Origin: Microbacterium terregens
GTDB lineage: Bacteria; Pseudomonadota; Alphaproteobacteria; Sphingomonadales; Sphingomonadaceae
NCBI RefSeq assembly: GCF_027922045.1
Contig: NZ_BSEX01000006.1
Location: forward strand, 664,120 to 728,119
Length of the DNA: 64,000 bases
Direction: 5' to 3'
The position numbers and the translations under genes were made by a program. Shown here one piece after another: positions 36,357 to 43,702 of the stretch (position 1 is the first letter of the stretch; each line of letters opens with the position of its first letter). Below the pieces are notes generated by a model. The model saw only the letters and a list, made by a program, of their open reading frames with translations, did no database searches and had not been told where the DNA came from.

Positions 36357-36670
36357 CGCCCGCCCAGGATCTGCGCCAGCAGCTGCCGCAACGCCGGGGT
36401 CGCCGCCGCCAATCCGCCCGCGATCACCGCCTCGCCCAGCGCCTCGCGCGTCAGCGCCTCCGGCCGCTCGCGCAGGCAATGCCAGAACAGCGCCACCAGC
36501 TCGCCAAGCGCCAGCTTCCCCGCCGCCGCCCGCTCCACCAGCGCGAACAGCGGCCCCAGCTCGCCCTCGGCCGCGACCAGCGCGGCAAAGCTCGGCCGCA
36601 GCACCAGCCGCTCGCCCGCCACCCGCAGCTCCGCCTCGCCGCGGGCCGGATTGGCCGGTTCGCCGCTCAT
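36353..36670 (-). CDS. GTA tail assembly chaperone family protein (g10)
   Basis: 105 residues. It matches the gene-transfer-agent TAC-like family: GEAELRVAGERLVLRPSFAALVAAEGELG, then a helical part with LALGELVALFWHCLRE and EALGEAVIAGGL. In phages such proteins escort the tape measure during tail assembly. Overlaps of 4 nt on both sides; ATG at 36670. Confidence 0.78.
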   Translation of the reverse strand: MSGEPANPARGEAELRVAGERLVLRPSFAALVAAEGELGPLFALVERAAAGKLALGELVALFWHCLRERPEALTREALGEAVIAGGLAAATPALRQLLAQILGGR

Positions 36671-37074
36671 GCCGACACCACCGGGCCGGAGCTTTCCAGC
36701 GCCAGCGTGTAGCTGCGCTCGCCATTGTAATCGCCGGCATAATCGAGCCGGGTGAGCAGGAACCGCCCGGTCATGGTCTCGCCACTCTCGAAGCTCAGTC
36801 GATAGTCGTCCATCGTGCCCGCCAGCGCATTCGCCTTCAGCCGCGCCTCCGCCGCCGATCCGGTGAACACCCCGGCACCCGACACGCTCACCGATCGCAC
36901 GCCCGCACCCGACAGCAGCTCGCGCCATCCGCCCGAATCCTTGGACGTGACCGCCACCGCCTCGCCGTTGATCGACAGCTGCGTCGTGCGCAGCCCCGCC
37001 ACCGTGGTGAAGCCGGGCGGCACCTGGCCGTCCCCCACCTTCAGCAGGAACGCGCTTCCCTTTTCCGCCGCCAT
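36667..37074 (-). CDS. GTA major tail protein, TP901-1 type (g9)
   Basis: 135 residues: KGSAFLLKVGDG near the start, TTQLSINGEAVAVTSKDSGGW, then YRLSFESGETMTGRFLLTRLDYAGDYNGE. This is the signature of TP901-1-family tail tube subunits. It would polymerise into the tail tube. The SD-bearing gap of 15 nt before it is the widest within this tail block. Confidence 0.85.
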   Translation of the reverse strand: MAAEKGSAFLLKVGDGQVPPGFTTVAGLRTTQLSINGEAVAVTSKDSGGWRELLSGAGVRSVSVSGAGVFTGSAAEARLKANALAGTMDDYRLSFESGETMTGRFLLTRLDYAGDYNGERSYTLALESSGPVVSA

Positions 37075-37089
37075 GTCTTGCCTCCTTCG

Positions 37090-37491
37090 TCACTGCATCC
37101 GCAGCATGCGCACCCGATATTCGTTGGTGCCGGCCCACAGCCCTTCGCCCTCGCGCACGATGCGGCTGCGCACCGGCACCAGGCTCGCGATCCGCCATCC
37201 CTCGCCCAGGTCGCGCGGCAGCGCCTCGACCGCCCCATCCACCTCACCCGCGAGTTCGCGCAGCCGCACGGGCCGCTCGCCCGCGTCGCGCAGCACGATC
37301 GCGATCCGGCCTTCACGGCCCGCCATGTCCTTGGTGCTCCAGTCGGTGAGCAGCGCCTCCGCCACCTCCGCATAGGGCCGCGCCGCGCGCACCGGCGGCG
37401 CGTCGAACACCGCCGTCACCACCCGTGCGACACCCGCATGCGCCTTGAGGGCGGCGACCAGCGCATCGCCCAGCACCGTCTGCGCGCTCAT
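37090..37491 (-). CDS. GTA DUF3168 tail completion protein (g8)
   Basis: 133 residues of the DUF3168 family (AQTVLGDALVAALKAHAGV, FDAPPVRAARPYAEV, TDWSTKDMAGREGRIAIVLRD, YRVRMLRMQ). In GTAs and related phages it sits at the head-tail interface. The ATG at 37491 overlaps g7 by 4 nt; the longer reading frame upstream is antisense-like and rejected. Confidence 0.82.
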   Translation of the reverse strand: MSAQTVLGDALVAALKAHAGVARVVTAVFDAPPVRAARPYAEVAEALLTDWSTKDMAGREGRIAIVLRDAGERPVRLRELAGEVDGAVEALPRDLGEGWRIASLVPVRSRIVREGEGLWAGTNEYRVRMLRMQ

Positions 37492-37703
37492 CGCTCCGCC
37501 CCCAGCCACCGCATCCGCGCATCTTCGATCCGGCGCCGCCAAAGCCCGCGCCCTTCGATTGTCACGGAGTCGTCGTCACTCTCGACCCGGATGCCGCGCA
37601 CCCCGGCCGCGCCCTCGCGCGCAGCCTCCCCGATCCGCGCCACCGCCGCGGTGACCGCGCGCGCGGCCGCATCCTCGCCGCGCGCCAGCAACCGCGCCCT
37701 CAT
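37488..37703 (-). CDS. Small head-tail protein (g7 position)
   Basis: 71 residues, mostly an Arg/Ala-rich helix (LARGEDAAARAVTAAVARIGEAARE) followed by a short beta part (VRGIRVESDDDSVTIEGRGLW). The size and position match gene 7 of the RcGTA order; no sequence family can be named from the letters alone. Four-nt overlaps on both sides argue that it is translated. Confidence 0.6.
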   Translation of the reverse strand: MRARLLARGEDAAARAVTAAVARIGEAAREGAAGVRGIRVESDDDSVTIEGRGLWRRRIEDARMRWLGAER

Positions 37704-38251
37704 CGCCGCACCTCCGGCGCCAGCCGCAGCCGCCGCCACGGCCGCCACAGCGCCGCCACCGCAGCCGGCGGCTCCCCGCCCGCGCTGCCGCTTGCGAACA
37801 GATGCGCGATCAGCAGCACCATGCCTTGCGAGATCGGCGCCGGCAGCGTCTCCCAACCCTCGGCCAGCCCCGCCTGAAAGCCGATCCGCAGCCGCCCCGC
37901 GCTGCCGGGAAGCATCGCCTTCACCCAGCCGGCGCCATCGGCGGTGAGGTCGATCGCATAGCTCCCGGCCGGCAGGGGAAAGGCGCTGCCCTCCGCCGGC
38001 AGGCCGTCGACTCGGGTGATCGCCGTCACCGGCTGCACCGGCAGCGGCGTCCAGCTCGCCGTCGCCGGCATCACCGCCTGCCAGTCGCGCGCGATCAGCG
38101 CATGACCCGTAAACGTCTCGCACACGGCAAAGGCGGTCGCAGCGGCCTGCTCCAGCACCGCCTGCTCGTGGGTCGCCGCCATGCGCAGGTGCGCAAGCGC
38201 GGCCGCGCAGGCGGCAGCGATCGCCGCCTCCGGGATGGGTGGCGTCTCCAT
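37700..38251 (-). CDS. GTA head-tail connector (g6, phiE125 gp8-like)
   Basis: 183 residues. IAAACAAALAHLRMAATHEQAVLEQAAATAF and TGHALIARDW, LPVQPVTAITRVDG, and YAIDLTADGAGWVKAMLPGS match the head-tail connector family of phiE125 gp8. It would form the ring under the portal. It is 72 nt after the capsid gene, the largest gap inside the structural block. Confidence 0.78.
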   Translation of the reverse strand: METPPIPEAAIAAACAAALAHLRMAATHEQAVLEQAAATAFAVCETFTGHALIARDWQAVMPATASWTPLPVQPVTAITRVDGLPAEGSAFPLPAGSYAIDLTADGAGWVKAMLPGSAGRLRIGFQAGLAEGWETLPAPISQGMVLLIAHLFASGSAGGEPPAAVAALWRPWRRLRLAPEVRR

Positions 38252-38285
38252 GGGGCAGCTCCGTCACTGTTGGGCAGGAAGAAGG

Positions 38286-38313
38286 GTCCGGCGCAGGGCT
38301 CCCCGCGCCGGAC
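38286..38313 (-). terminator. Stem-loop after the GTA capsid gene
   Basis: GTCCGGCGC (38286-38294) and GCGCCGGAC (38305-38313) form a perfect 9-bp stem around a 10-nt loop, in the 72-nt gap between the capsid and connector genes. On the minus strand a CCTTCTTCC stretch follows, without a real U-tract. Partial termination or mRNA stabilisation of the capsid message is possible. Confidence 0.5.
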
Positions 38314-38323
38314 GAGGGGTCGC

Positions 38324-39454
38324 TCAGGCGGCCGCGAACTTCATCAGCTTGATCGCTTCCGAATTGCTCACCTGCCCGCCCACGCGCTTGGTCGCGTAGA
38401 AGTGCACGAACGGCTTGTTCGAATAGGGGTCGCGCAGGATCTGCGTCTCCTGCCGCTCGGCAATCAGGTACCCCAGCCGGAAGTTGCCGAACGCGATCGA
38501 CGCGCTATTGGCGGTGATGTCGGGCATGTCCTCCGCCTCCACCACGGGATAGCCGAGCAGCGTGTCCGGCTGCCCCGACACCAGCCCCGGCTGCCACAGG
38601 AACGCACCGTCCGACGTCTTGAGCTTGCGGATGCGCGTGGAGGTCGCCGCGTTCATCACGAACACCGCCCCCTGCCGGTACGGCGCGCGCAGGCTCTGCA
38701 CCAGGTCGATCAGCCGGTCCTGCGGCTCGGTTCCGAAATCACCCGCCGCTCCGCTCGGCAGATATTGGAGGGTGCCGAACCCGCGCGCGGCATCGCCCGC
38801 GGTCGACACCGGCTGGCGCAGGAACCCCTTGGGCTGGTCGATGCCGGTGCCGTTGACGAACGCCTGCCCCTCGGCCGCCGCGAACTCCGCCGCAATCTCG
38901 CCCGCCAGCCACTCCTCCACGTCGAACGCGGCATCGTCCAGCATCGCCTGGCTCGCCGCCGGATTGGCGTAGAGGTCACCCATCGGCGGCGACACCTCAT
39001 GGAAGGTCGGCGTCGCCGTCTCCGGCCGCGCCGCCGTCTCCGACGCCCAGCCCGAAGGCGTGCCGCCGCTCGTCACCAGCTTGCGATAGCCGGCAGTCCC
39101 GACCTTCACGACATTGGCGATCGCCCGGATCGGGCTTGCCGAATTCAGCAGCGTGTCGATCTGCCGGTCGATCTCGGTGGGCACCGCATAGCCGCCGCCT
39201 TCACCGGCCGTGCCGGTGAACGCCTTCATCTCCAGCACAGCACCACTGCGCACGAACCCTTCGAACGCCGCACCGCCGGGCCGGGCCGCCGCCCCCGCCA
39301 GCATCGGCCGCGCCGCCGGCGTCCCCGCACCCTCCACGCCTGCGAAGCTTGCCTCCAGCGCATCTGCCTTGGTCTCGATCGTCACCGTCTCCCGCAAGAA
39401 AAAAGGCGCCCCACCGGGACGCCCGCACCACGCTTCAAAGCTCTGCACCGTCAC
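38324..39454 (-). CDS. GTA major capsid protein, HK97 fold (g5)
   Basis: 376 residues with the HK97 capsid pattern: FTGTAGEGGGYAVPTEIDRQI, ASPIRAIANVVKVGT, WASETAARPETATPTF, FGNFRLGYLIAERQETQILRDPY. The mature shell probably begins near MKAFTGTAG (about residue 77) after removal of a short scaffold-like segment. GTG at 39454 gives a 4-nt GTGA overlap with the protease gene. An alternative start at 39385 (GTG of VTIETKADALE) would leave a terminator-shaped hairpin outside the coding sequence; the 23 residues in between look unlike capsid sequence. The start is thus uncertain. Confidence 0.88.
   Translation of the reverse strand: MTVQSFEAWCGRPGGAPFFLRETVTIETKADALEASFAGVEGAGTPAARPMLAGAAARPGGAAFEGFVRSGAVLEMKAFTGTAGEGGGYAVPTEIDRQIDTLLNSASPIRAIANVVKVGTAGYRKLVTSGGTPSGWASETAARPETATPTFHEVSPPMGDLYANPAASQAMLDDAAFDVEEWLAGEIAAEFAAAEGQAFVNGTGIDQPKGFLRQPVSTAGDAARGFGTLQYLPSGAAGDFGTEPQDRLIDLVQSLRAPYRQGAVFVMNAATSTRIRKLKTSDGAFLWQPGLVSGQPDTLLGYPVVEAEDMPDITANSASIAFGNFRLGYLIAERQETQILRDPYSNKPFVHFYATKRVGGQVSNSEAIKLMKFAAA
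39399..39423 (-). terminator. Terminator-shaped hairpin at 5' end of capsid gene
   Basis: Read as minus-strand RNA: GGCGUCCC, loop GGU, GGGGCGCC, directly followed by UUUUUUC. The stem has 8 bp with one G-U pair. This is the form of a rho-independent terminator, yet it lies between the protease stop and the recognisable part of the capsid protein, inside one operon. It may attenuate transcription or mark an internal boundary. Confidence 0.6.
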
Positions 39455-39825
39455 CCAGGCGCCACCGCATGCACCCACGCCAGCGGCTGCATCGGCACCG
39501 CCACCAGGCTCACCTCGATCAGGTCCAGTCGCTCCAACTCGCGCCACCGCCCATGCCGCGCCGCCTGCACGCGATACCCGAACGACAATCCGCCCAGCGC
39601 ACCGTCCCGAACCAGTTGGGCAAGCTCCGGCAGCTCCACCCGCCCGATGACGCGCAGGCCCCGGCTGTCCTCCGCCAGTTGCTCGATCCGCCCGACCGGC
39701 ACTCCCCGGTGCTGCCAAAGCAGCGGCACCGGCCCCGATCCGGCAAAAGCGCCCGCACGCACCACGTCGCCGCCCCGATCCGGCACATCGAAGATCGCGG
39801 CATAGCCGGCAAAGCGGACGCTCAC
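39451..39825 (-). CDS. GTA prohead protease (g4)
   Basis: A 124-residue protease of the HK97 prohead type. It has GYAAIFDVPDRGGDVVRAGAF, catalytic His in PLLWQHRG and catalytic Ser in GALGGLSFGYRV, and ERLDLIEVSLVAVPMQP at the end. It would cut the capsid protein N-terminus during maturation. It overlaps the genes on both sides by 4 nt. Confidence 0.88.
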   Translation of the reverse strand: MSVRFAGYAAIFDVPDRGGDVVRAGAFAGSGPVPLLWQHRGVPVGRIEQLAEDSRGLRVIGRVELPELAQLVRDGALGGLSFGYRVQAARHGRWRELERLDLIEVSLVAVPMQPLAWVHAVAPG

Positions 39826-40130
39826 CGCAGCCAGTCCTCAAAACCGGTCTTCACCGCCACGCCGACCAGCACCAGCGCCAGCAGCATCCGCACGACCCAG
39901 CCCATCGCCGCGCGCGCCGCTGATCGCTTGGCATCGCGCCAGGCCGCCAGCAGTTCGCGCAGCTCCTTCATGTCTCCACCGGCCGCAGCATCCTCCAGCC
40001 CCAGCCGGGTGAGCGCGCGCACTGCCCCGACCTCGCCCGCTTCCTCGACGATCGCGCGCAGCGTCGCCAGGTCGGCGCCATCCTGCCGCGCCTGGCCCAT
40101 CAGCTGCGCCAGCACCTGTGCATTGTCCAT
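39822..40130 (-). CDS. Small membrane-anchored GTA-cluster protein (g3.5 position, DUF6127-like)
   Basis: 102 residues: a helical N-terminal part (LAQLMGQARQDGADLATLRAIVEEAGEVGAVRAL in two stretches), ELRELLAAWRDAKRSAARAAM and one C-terminal membrane helix (GWVVRMLLALVLVGVAVKTGF). This looks like the DUF6127 proteins of sphingomonad GTA clusters, but I cannot verify the family. It takes the place of RcGTA g3.5 between portal and protease and overlaps the protease gene by 4 nt. Confidence 0.65.
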   Translation of the reverse strand: MDNAQVLAQLMGQARQDGADLATLRAIVEEAGEVGAVRALTRLGLEDAAAGGDMKELRELLAAWRDAKRSAARAAMGWVVRMLLALVLVGVAVKTGFEDWLR

Positions 40131-40158
40131 TGCCGCCTCCGCCTGATAGTCCCCTGCG

Positions 40159-40320
40159 ATGCGCCGCCGCCTCCGCATCGTCCTGTTCGCCGCGCTTGCA
40201 GCCTTGGTATCGATCGCGTTCGTGTTGCCCTTCGTCCGCGGCAAGCAGTGCGCGGCCCAGGGCGGCCGCTTCGAGCGCACCACCATGGCGTGCACCCTCC
40301 CGTCAGAGCGCCACCGCTGA
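40159..40320 (+). CDS. Possible small single-helix protein, opposite strand
   Basis: A 53-codon ORF on the strand opposite to the GTA operon: MRRRLRIVLF, a hydrophobic helix (about 7-25), then a short exported-looking tail with two cysteines (CAAQGG, ACTLP) and a terminal RHR. The layout (anchor plus a disulfide-sized Cys pair) resembles small envelope proteins. There is no clear ribosome binding site, and it fills a gap that is otherwise empty, so it may or may not be expressed. Confidence 0.4.
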   Translation: MRRRLRIVLFAALAALVSIAFVLPFVRGKQCAAQGGRFERTTMACTLPSERHR

Positions 40321-40330
40321 TCCCACCTTC

Positions 40331-40415
40331 GTGCTCCCGCGCAGGCGGGAGCCCAGGGCCCCAGACGCTGTCCTCAGTTCTGCTCATCCCTGGGCTCCCG
40401 CCTGCGCGGGAGCAC
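40331..40415. repeat. REP-like palindrome pair A/B
   Basis: Two copies in opposite orientation: 40331-40358 (GTGCTCCCGCGCAGGCGGGA then GCCCAGGG) and its inverse at 40388-40415, separated by 29 nt. Each copy carries its own inverted repeat (CTCCCGC ... GCGGGAG). The same unit, in a slightly different version, is found at 55.5 and 56.6 kb. The pair lies in the gap after the portal gene. Confidence 0.8.
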
Positions 40416-40423
40416 AAGGAGGA

Positions 40424-41569
40424 TTACAGCCCCGCGCCCACCGCCGGCCCCACGCCCACCAGCGCGCGCTTCTCCTCGCGGGTCAGGAACTCCGCCCCAC
40501 TCACTTGGCCCCAAAGCCGCTCGCGGTCCTCCGCCAGCGCCGGCACCCGGTCGAGGTCCACCGACAGCGCCGCCTCCGCGAAATGCCCGCCAAGCCCCTG
40601 GCTCAGCTCCGCCAGGATCCGCTCGGCAAGCGGCAGGATCGACAATCGCCAGAGCGCGCGATTGGCCTCGCGATAATTGGCGTAGGTATTGTCGCCGGGC
40701 AGCCCCAGCAGCATCGGCGGCACCCCGAACGCCAGCGCGATCTCCCGCGCCGCCTGTGCCTTCAGCCCGTTGAAGTCCATGTCCGCCGGAGTCAGGCTCA
40801 TCGCCTGCCACTTGAGCCCGCCCTCCAGCAGCATCGGCCGCCCCGCGTTGGCGGCACCCGCAAAGCCGGCTTCCATCTCCGCGCGCAGCCGGTCGAACTG
40901 GTCGCGCGACAGCACGCCGCCGTCGCCCGGATCATAGACCAGCGCCCCCGAGGGCCGCGCGGCATTGTCGAGCAGCGCCTTGTTCCACCGCGCCGCCGCA
41001 TTGTGGACGGCGATCGCACCCGCCGCCGCCCCCAGACACCCCAGCCCGTAATGGTCGTCGAGCGGATGGAAGGCCTTGATGTGCACCACCGCCGCCCGCC
41101 CCCGGGCATCCTCCGCCGCCAGCCGCTGCACCTGCGCCCCCACTCGGTAGCGGAACGCCACCGGCCAGCCATTGGCGTCCGGCTCCACGCTCACCCGCTC
41201 GGGCCGAAGCGCATAGAGCTCGCCCACCCCGCCGCGCCCATCGTCCAGCAACTGCACGAACGCATTGCCGTGCAGCAGCAGCTGCGCCGCGATCGTCTCG
41301 ACCAGCACCTGCCCGGCCGACCGCCGGCACACCAGCCGCACCAGCTCCGGGTCCGCACCCGTGACCGGGGCCGCCGCGACGCCCTCGGCCACCATCCGCA
41401 CCGCGCGCTGCGCGATCGCATTCTCCAGATAGCCCGCGCGCACCTGCGCCTCGTAGCTCGTCGGCCAGCTGCCCAGCGCCGCGACCGATCCGCCCGGCGA
41501 CAGCGCCGGCCGCCACCCCTCGCCCGCCGCGCCCTGTGCGCCCAGGCTCTTCCTGCCGAACCATTTCAT
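40424..41569 (-). CDS. GTA portal protein (g3)
   Basis: A 381-residue HK97-type portal: GWRPALSPGGSVAALGSWPTSYEAQVRAGYLENAIAQRAVRMVAEG in the head region (in two parts), then HGNAFVQLLDDGRGGVGELYALRPERV, and FGVPPMLLGLPGDNTYANYREANRALWRLSILPLAERI in the clip/stem region. Twelve copies would form the DNA gate. GGAGGAAG lies 5 nt before the ATG at 41569. A 252-nt gap separates it from the terminase gene and holds an opposite-strand gene. Confidence 0.9.
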   Translation of the reverse strand: MKWFGRKSLGAQGAAGEGWRPALSPGGSVAALGSWPTSYEAQVRAGYLENAIAQRAVRMVAEGVAAAPVTGADPELVRLVCRRSAGQVLVETIAAQLLLHGNAFVQLLDDGRGGVGELYALRPERVSVEPDANGWPVAFRYRVGAQVQRLAAEDARGRAAVVHIKAFHPLDDHYGLGCLGAAAGAIAVHNAAARWNKALLDNAARPSGALVYDPGDGGVLSRDQFDRLRAEMEAGFAGAANAGRPMLLEGGLKWQAMSLTPADMDFNGLKAQAAREIALAFGVPPMLLGLPGDNTYANYREANRALWRLSILPLAERILAELSQGLGGHFAEAALSVDLDRVPALAEDRERLWGQVSGAEFLTREEKRALVGVGPAVGAGL

Positions 41570-41598
41570 GCTAGCTTCCTCCGCCAAGGAGAGTCTGG

Positions 41599-41814
41599 AT
41601 GCCGCAAAGCGCACACTTCGCCCTGTTCCCCGCATCGCTGATGCTGTTCTGGCTGGGCGGCATGTTCGTCTGGGCCGGCTGGCGCATTCGCCGCCAGCAG
41701 GTCCGCCCCGCCGGCGGTGAGCCCTATGCCCGCTCCGCCACCCGCCACCTCACGATCGGCGGCAGCGTGTGCGCCGCCGCCTTCGTGCTGCTGTTCCTGT
41801 CGCTCTTCACCTGA
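41599..41814 (+). CDS. Two-helix small membrane protein, reverse strand inside GTA cluster
   Basis: 71 residues with two membrane helices (about 8-28, FALFPASLMLFWLGGMFVWAG, and 51-70, TIGGSVCAAAFVLLFLSLF) joined by a basic loop (WRIRRQQVRPAGGEPYARSATRH). AAGGAG ends 8 nt before the ATG, a better site than many genes here. It is the only confident plus-strand gene between 29.4 and 43.7 kb. It fills the 252-nt space between the terminase stop (41822) and the portal start (41569). Its size and topology fit a holin-like or accessory membrane protein, but no family can be named. Confidence 0.75.
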   Translation: MPQSAHFALFPASLMLFWLGGMFVWAGWRIRRQQVRPAGGEPYARSATRHLTIGGSVCAAAFVLLFLSLFT

Positions 41815-41821
41815 ACCGGGC

Positions 41822-43132
41822 TCACAGCCCCCGTACCGAGGCAGCCCCGCGGCGGCCGAGCATCAGCTCGTCCATCGCCCACACCAAAGCGTCGGCACGA
41901 TCGGGGGACCGGCCCGGCCCCTCGTAGCCGCCGCCCGCCACCAACCCGCACAGCTCGTCCTCCAGCGCTGGAAAGGCACCGGCATGCGCGATCCGGCCGC
42001 GTTCATAGAGGGCGGCGATCGGCTCCGCCCGTGCCGACTTGCCGCGCGAGGCATGCACCAGCCGCACCGGCAGCGCCGCCTCGGCTGTGCGCAACACCGT
42101 CTCCACCATCGCGCCGCCCTGGTTCGCCTCCGCCACCACCCGGTCCGCGTCATGGCGCGCCGCGCACGCCGCCACCGCCCGTGCCCAGCCGTCCGGCGTC
42201 AGCCCGGAGGCACTCGCATCCTCGAGCACATAGCCGCGCCCATCGCCGCCCAAGCCCGCCGCCACGATGCCGCACGCATCTCCTTCCGCACTCGCAGGCG
42301 GGTCGACGCCCACCACCACCCGCACCAGGTCGGGCGTAGCCGCCACCCGGCACCGCTCGATCAGCCCGCGCGTCCACAGTGCACCCGGCACATCCTCCAG
42401 CAACTCCCCGTCGAGCTCCTGCCGTCCCAGCCGCGTGCCCGCATATTGCGCGGCCATCGCCTCGACGAAGCTTGCCGGCAGGTGCGGGTTGTCCACCGTC
42501 CGTCCGTGTGTCTCGTGCACGCCCGGCAGTGTGCGCACCCGCCGCAGCAGCGCGCCCGGCTTGGGCGTGGTGGTCACCACCAGCTGCGGATGCGTGCCCA
42601 GCCGCATCCCCATCATCAGATTGTCCCAGGCCGCGTCGCCCAGCCGCCACTTGGCGATCTCGTCGCACCAGCCGGCGTGGTGTTCGGGGCCGCGCAGCTT
42701 CTCGGGCGCCTCCGCCGAATAGGCGAAGGCCTTTGCGCCGGACGCGAAGTGCAGCACGCCCCCCTTCCACAGCATCGGCTCGTCGTCGTGCGCGCTCGCC
42801 TGCAACCCGCCCTCGCCGCCCACCATCACCCGGTGCACGTCGTCCAGCGTCGCCCCCACCAGCGCGATCCGCGCCTGGGGGTGGCTGCGCGCGAACTCGG
42901 ACACCCACTCGGACGCCGCCCGCGTCTTGCCGAAGCCGCGGCCGGCCAGGATCAGCCAGATCCGCCACCCCTCCGCGGTCGGCAGCTGGCCGGGATGCGC
43001 CCAGCGCTCCCAGCGGTGCAGCAGCTCACGTCGCTGCTCCGGCGACAGGATCGCCAGCGTCGCCGCCTGCGTGGCCGGATCGGCACGGGCCAGCGCCCGC
43101 ATCGCCGCCTCGCGTTCCTCCGCCGGGCTCAC
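41822..43132 (-). CDS. GTA large terminase (g2)
   Basis: A 436-residue packaging motor. The ATPase domain has Walker A at about 63-70 (LAGRGFGKT), Walker B HHAGWCDEIAKW and the coupling segment LVVTTTPKPGALL. The C-terminal nuclease domain has VVVGVDPPASAEGDACGI (first metal-binding Asp) and DALVWAMDELM. It loads DNA through the portal, headful in GTAs. GTG start overlapping g1 by 4 nt as GTGA. Confidence 0.92.
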   Translation of the reverse strand: MSPAEEREAAMRALARADPATQAATLAILSPEQRRELLHRWERWAHPGQLPTAEGWRIWLILAGRGFGKTRAASEWVSEFARSHPQARIALVGATLDDVHRVMVGGEGGLQASAHDDEPMLWKGGVLHFASGAKAFAYSAEAPEKLRGPEHHAGWCDEIAKWRLGDAAWDNLMMGMRLGTHPQLVVTTTPKPGALLRRVRTLPGVHETHGRTVDNPHLPASFVEAMAAQYAGTRLGRQELDGELLEDVPGALWTRGLIERCRVAATPDLVRVVVGVDPPASAEGDACGIVAAGLGGDGRGYVLEDASASGLTPDGWARAVAACAARHDADRVVAEANQGGAMVETVLRTAEAALPVRLVHASRGKSARAEPIAALYERGRIAHAGAFPALEDELCGLVAGGGYEGPGRSPDRADALVWAMDELMLGRRGAASVRGL

Positions 43133-43626
43133 GCATCGCCTCCCTCCTGGGTCCGACGCGCCCGCGCTTCCTCGGCCGCATGGCGCTTGCTCAGCATCGC
43201 CAGCCGCTTGAGGATCGCCGCATCCGTCTTGTCCGCCGCGCCCGCGCCGGCCTTGGCGCGCTTGCCCACCGGCGCTTCCGCCTCCCGCTGTCGCTCGATC
43301 AGCCGCAGCGCGAACAGCACGTCCGGCGTCTCCAGCGGATCGCTCGAAGCGCCGGTCAGCACCGCGGCCGTACGTTCGATCAGCATCGCCTCCAGCCGGT
43401 CGTATCCGACCCGCAGCGCGGCGCGCCAGCCTTCCGCGAACCCGGCATCGCTCCGGCACGCGGCATAGGCCTGCAACGGCGCGATCGCGACCGCCGCGGC
43501 CGCTGCCTCCACGCTGCCGGTCGCCGCCAGGTGATCCAGGAACGCGCGCTGCACTCCAGCCCGGATCACACGGGTACGCCCCGTTCCCGATGCTGCTTCC
43601 GATCCCGTCCCGATCTGCCGCGCCAT
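43129..43626 (-). CDS. Small-terminase-like protein (g1)
   Basis: A 165-residue, mostly helical protein, first gene of the cluster. IRAGVQRAFLDHLAATGSVEAAAAAVAIAPLQAYA is a helix-turn-helix-like stretch, followed by FAEGWRAALRVGYDRLEAMLIERT and a Lys/Ala-rich C-terminus. The position before TerL and the N-terminal HTH fit the small terminase role assigned to RcGTA g1. GGGAGGGG is 3 nt before the ATG. Confidence 0.7.
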   Translation of the reverse strand: MARQIGTGSEAASGTGRTRVIRAGVQRAFLDHLAATGSVEAAAAAVAIAPLQAYAACRSDAGFAEGWRAALRVGYDRLEAMLIERTAAVLTGASSDPLETPDVLFALRLIERQREAEAPVGKRAKAGAGAADKTDAAILKRLAMLSKRHAAEEARARRTQEGGDA

Positions 43627-43702
43627 CGCCCCTCCCCCGAACGCAAGACGGGGCCGCAGCCCTTCGGCTTCAGCCCCGCCCGCAATTCCTCAGCGTTCCT
43701 GT

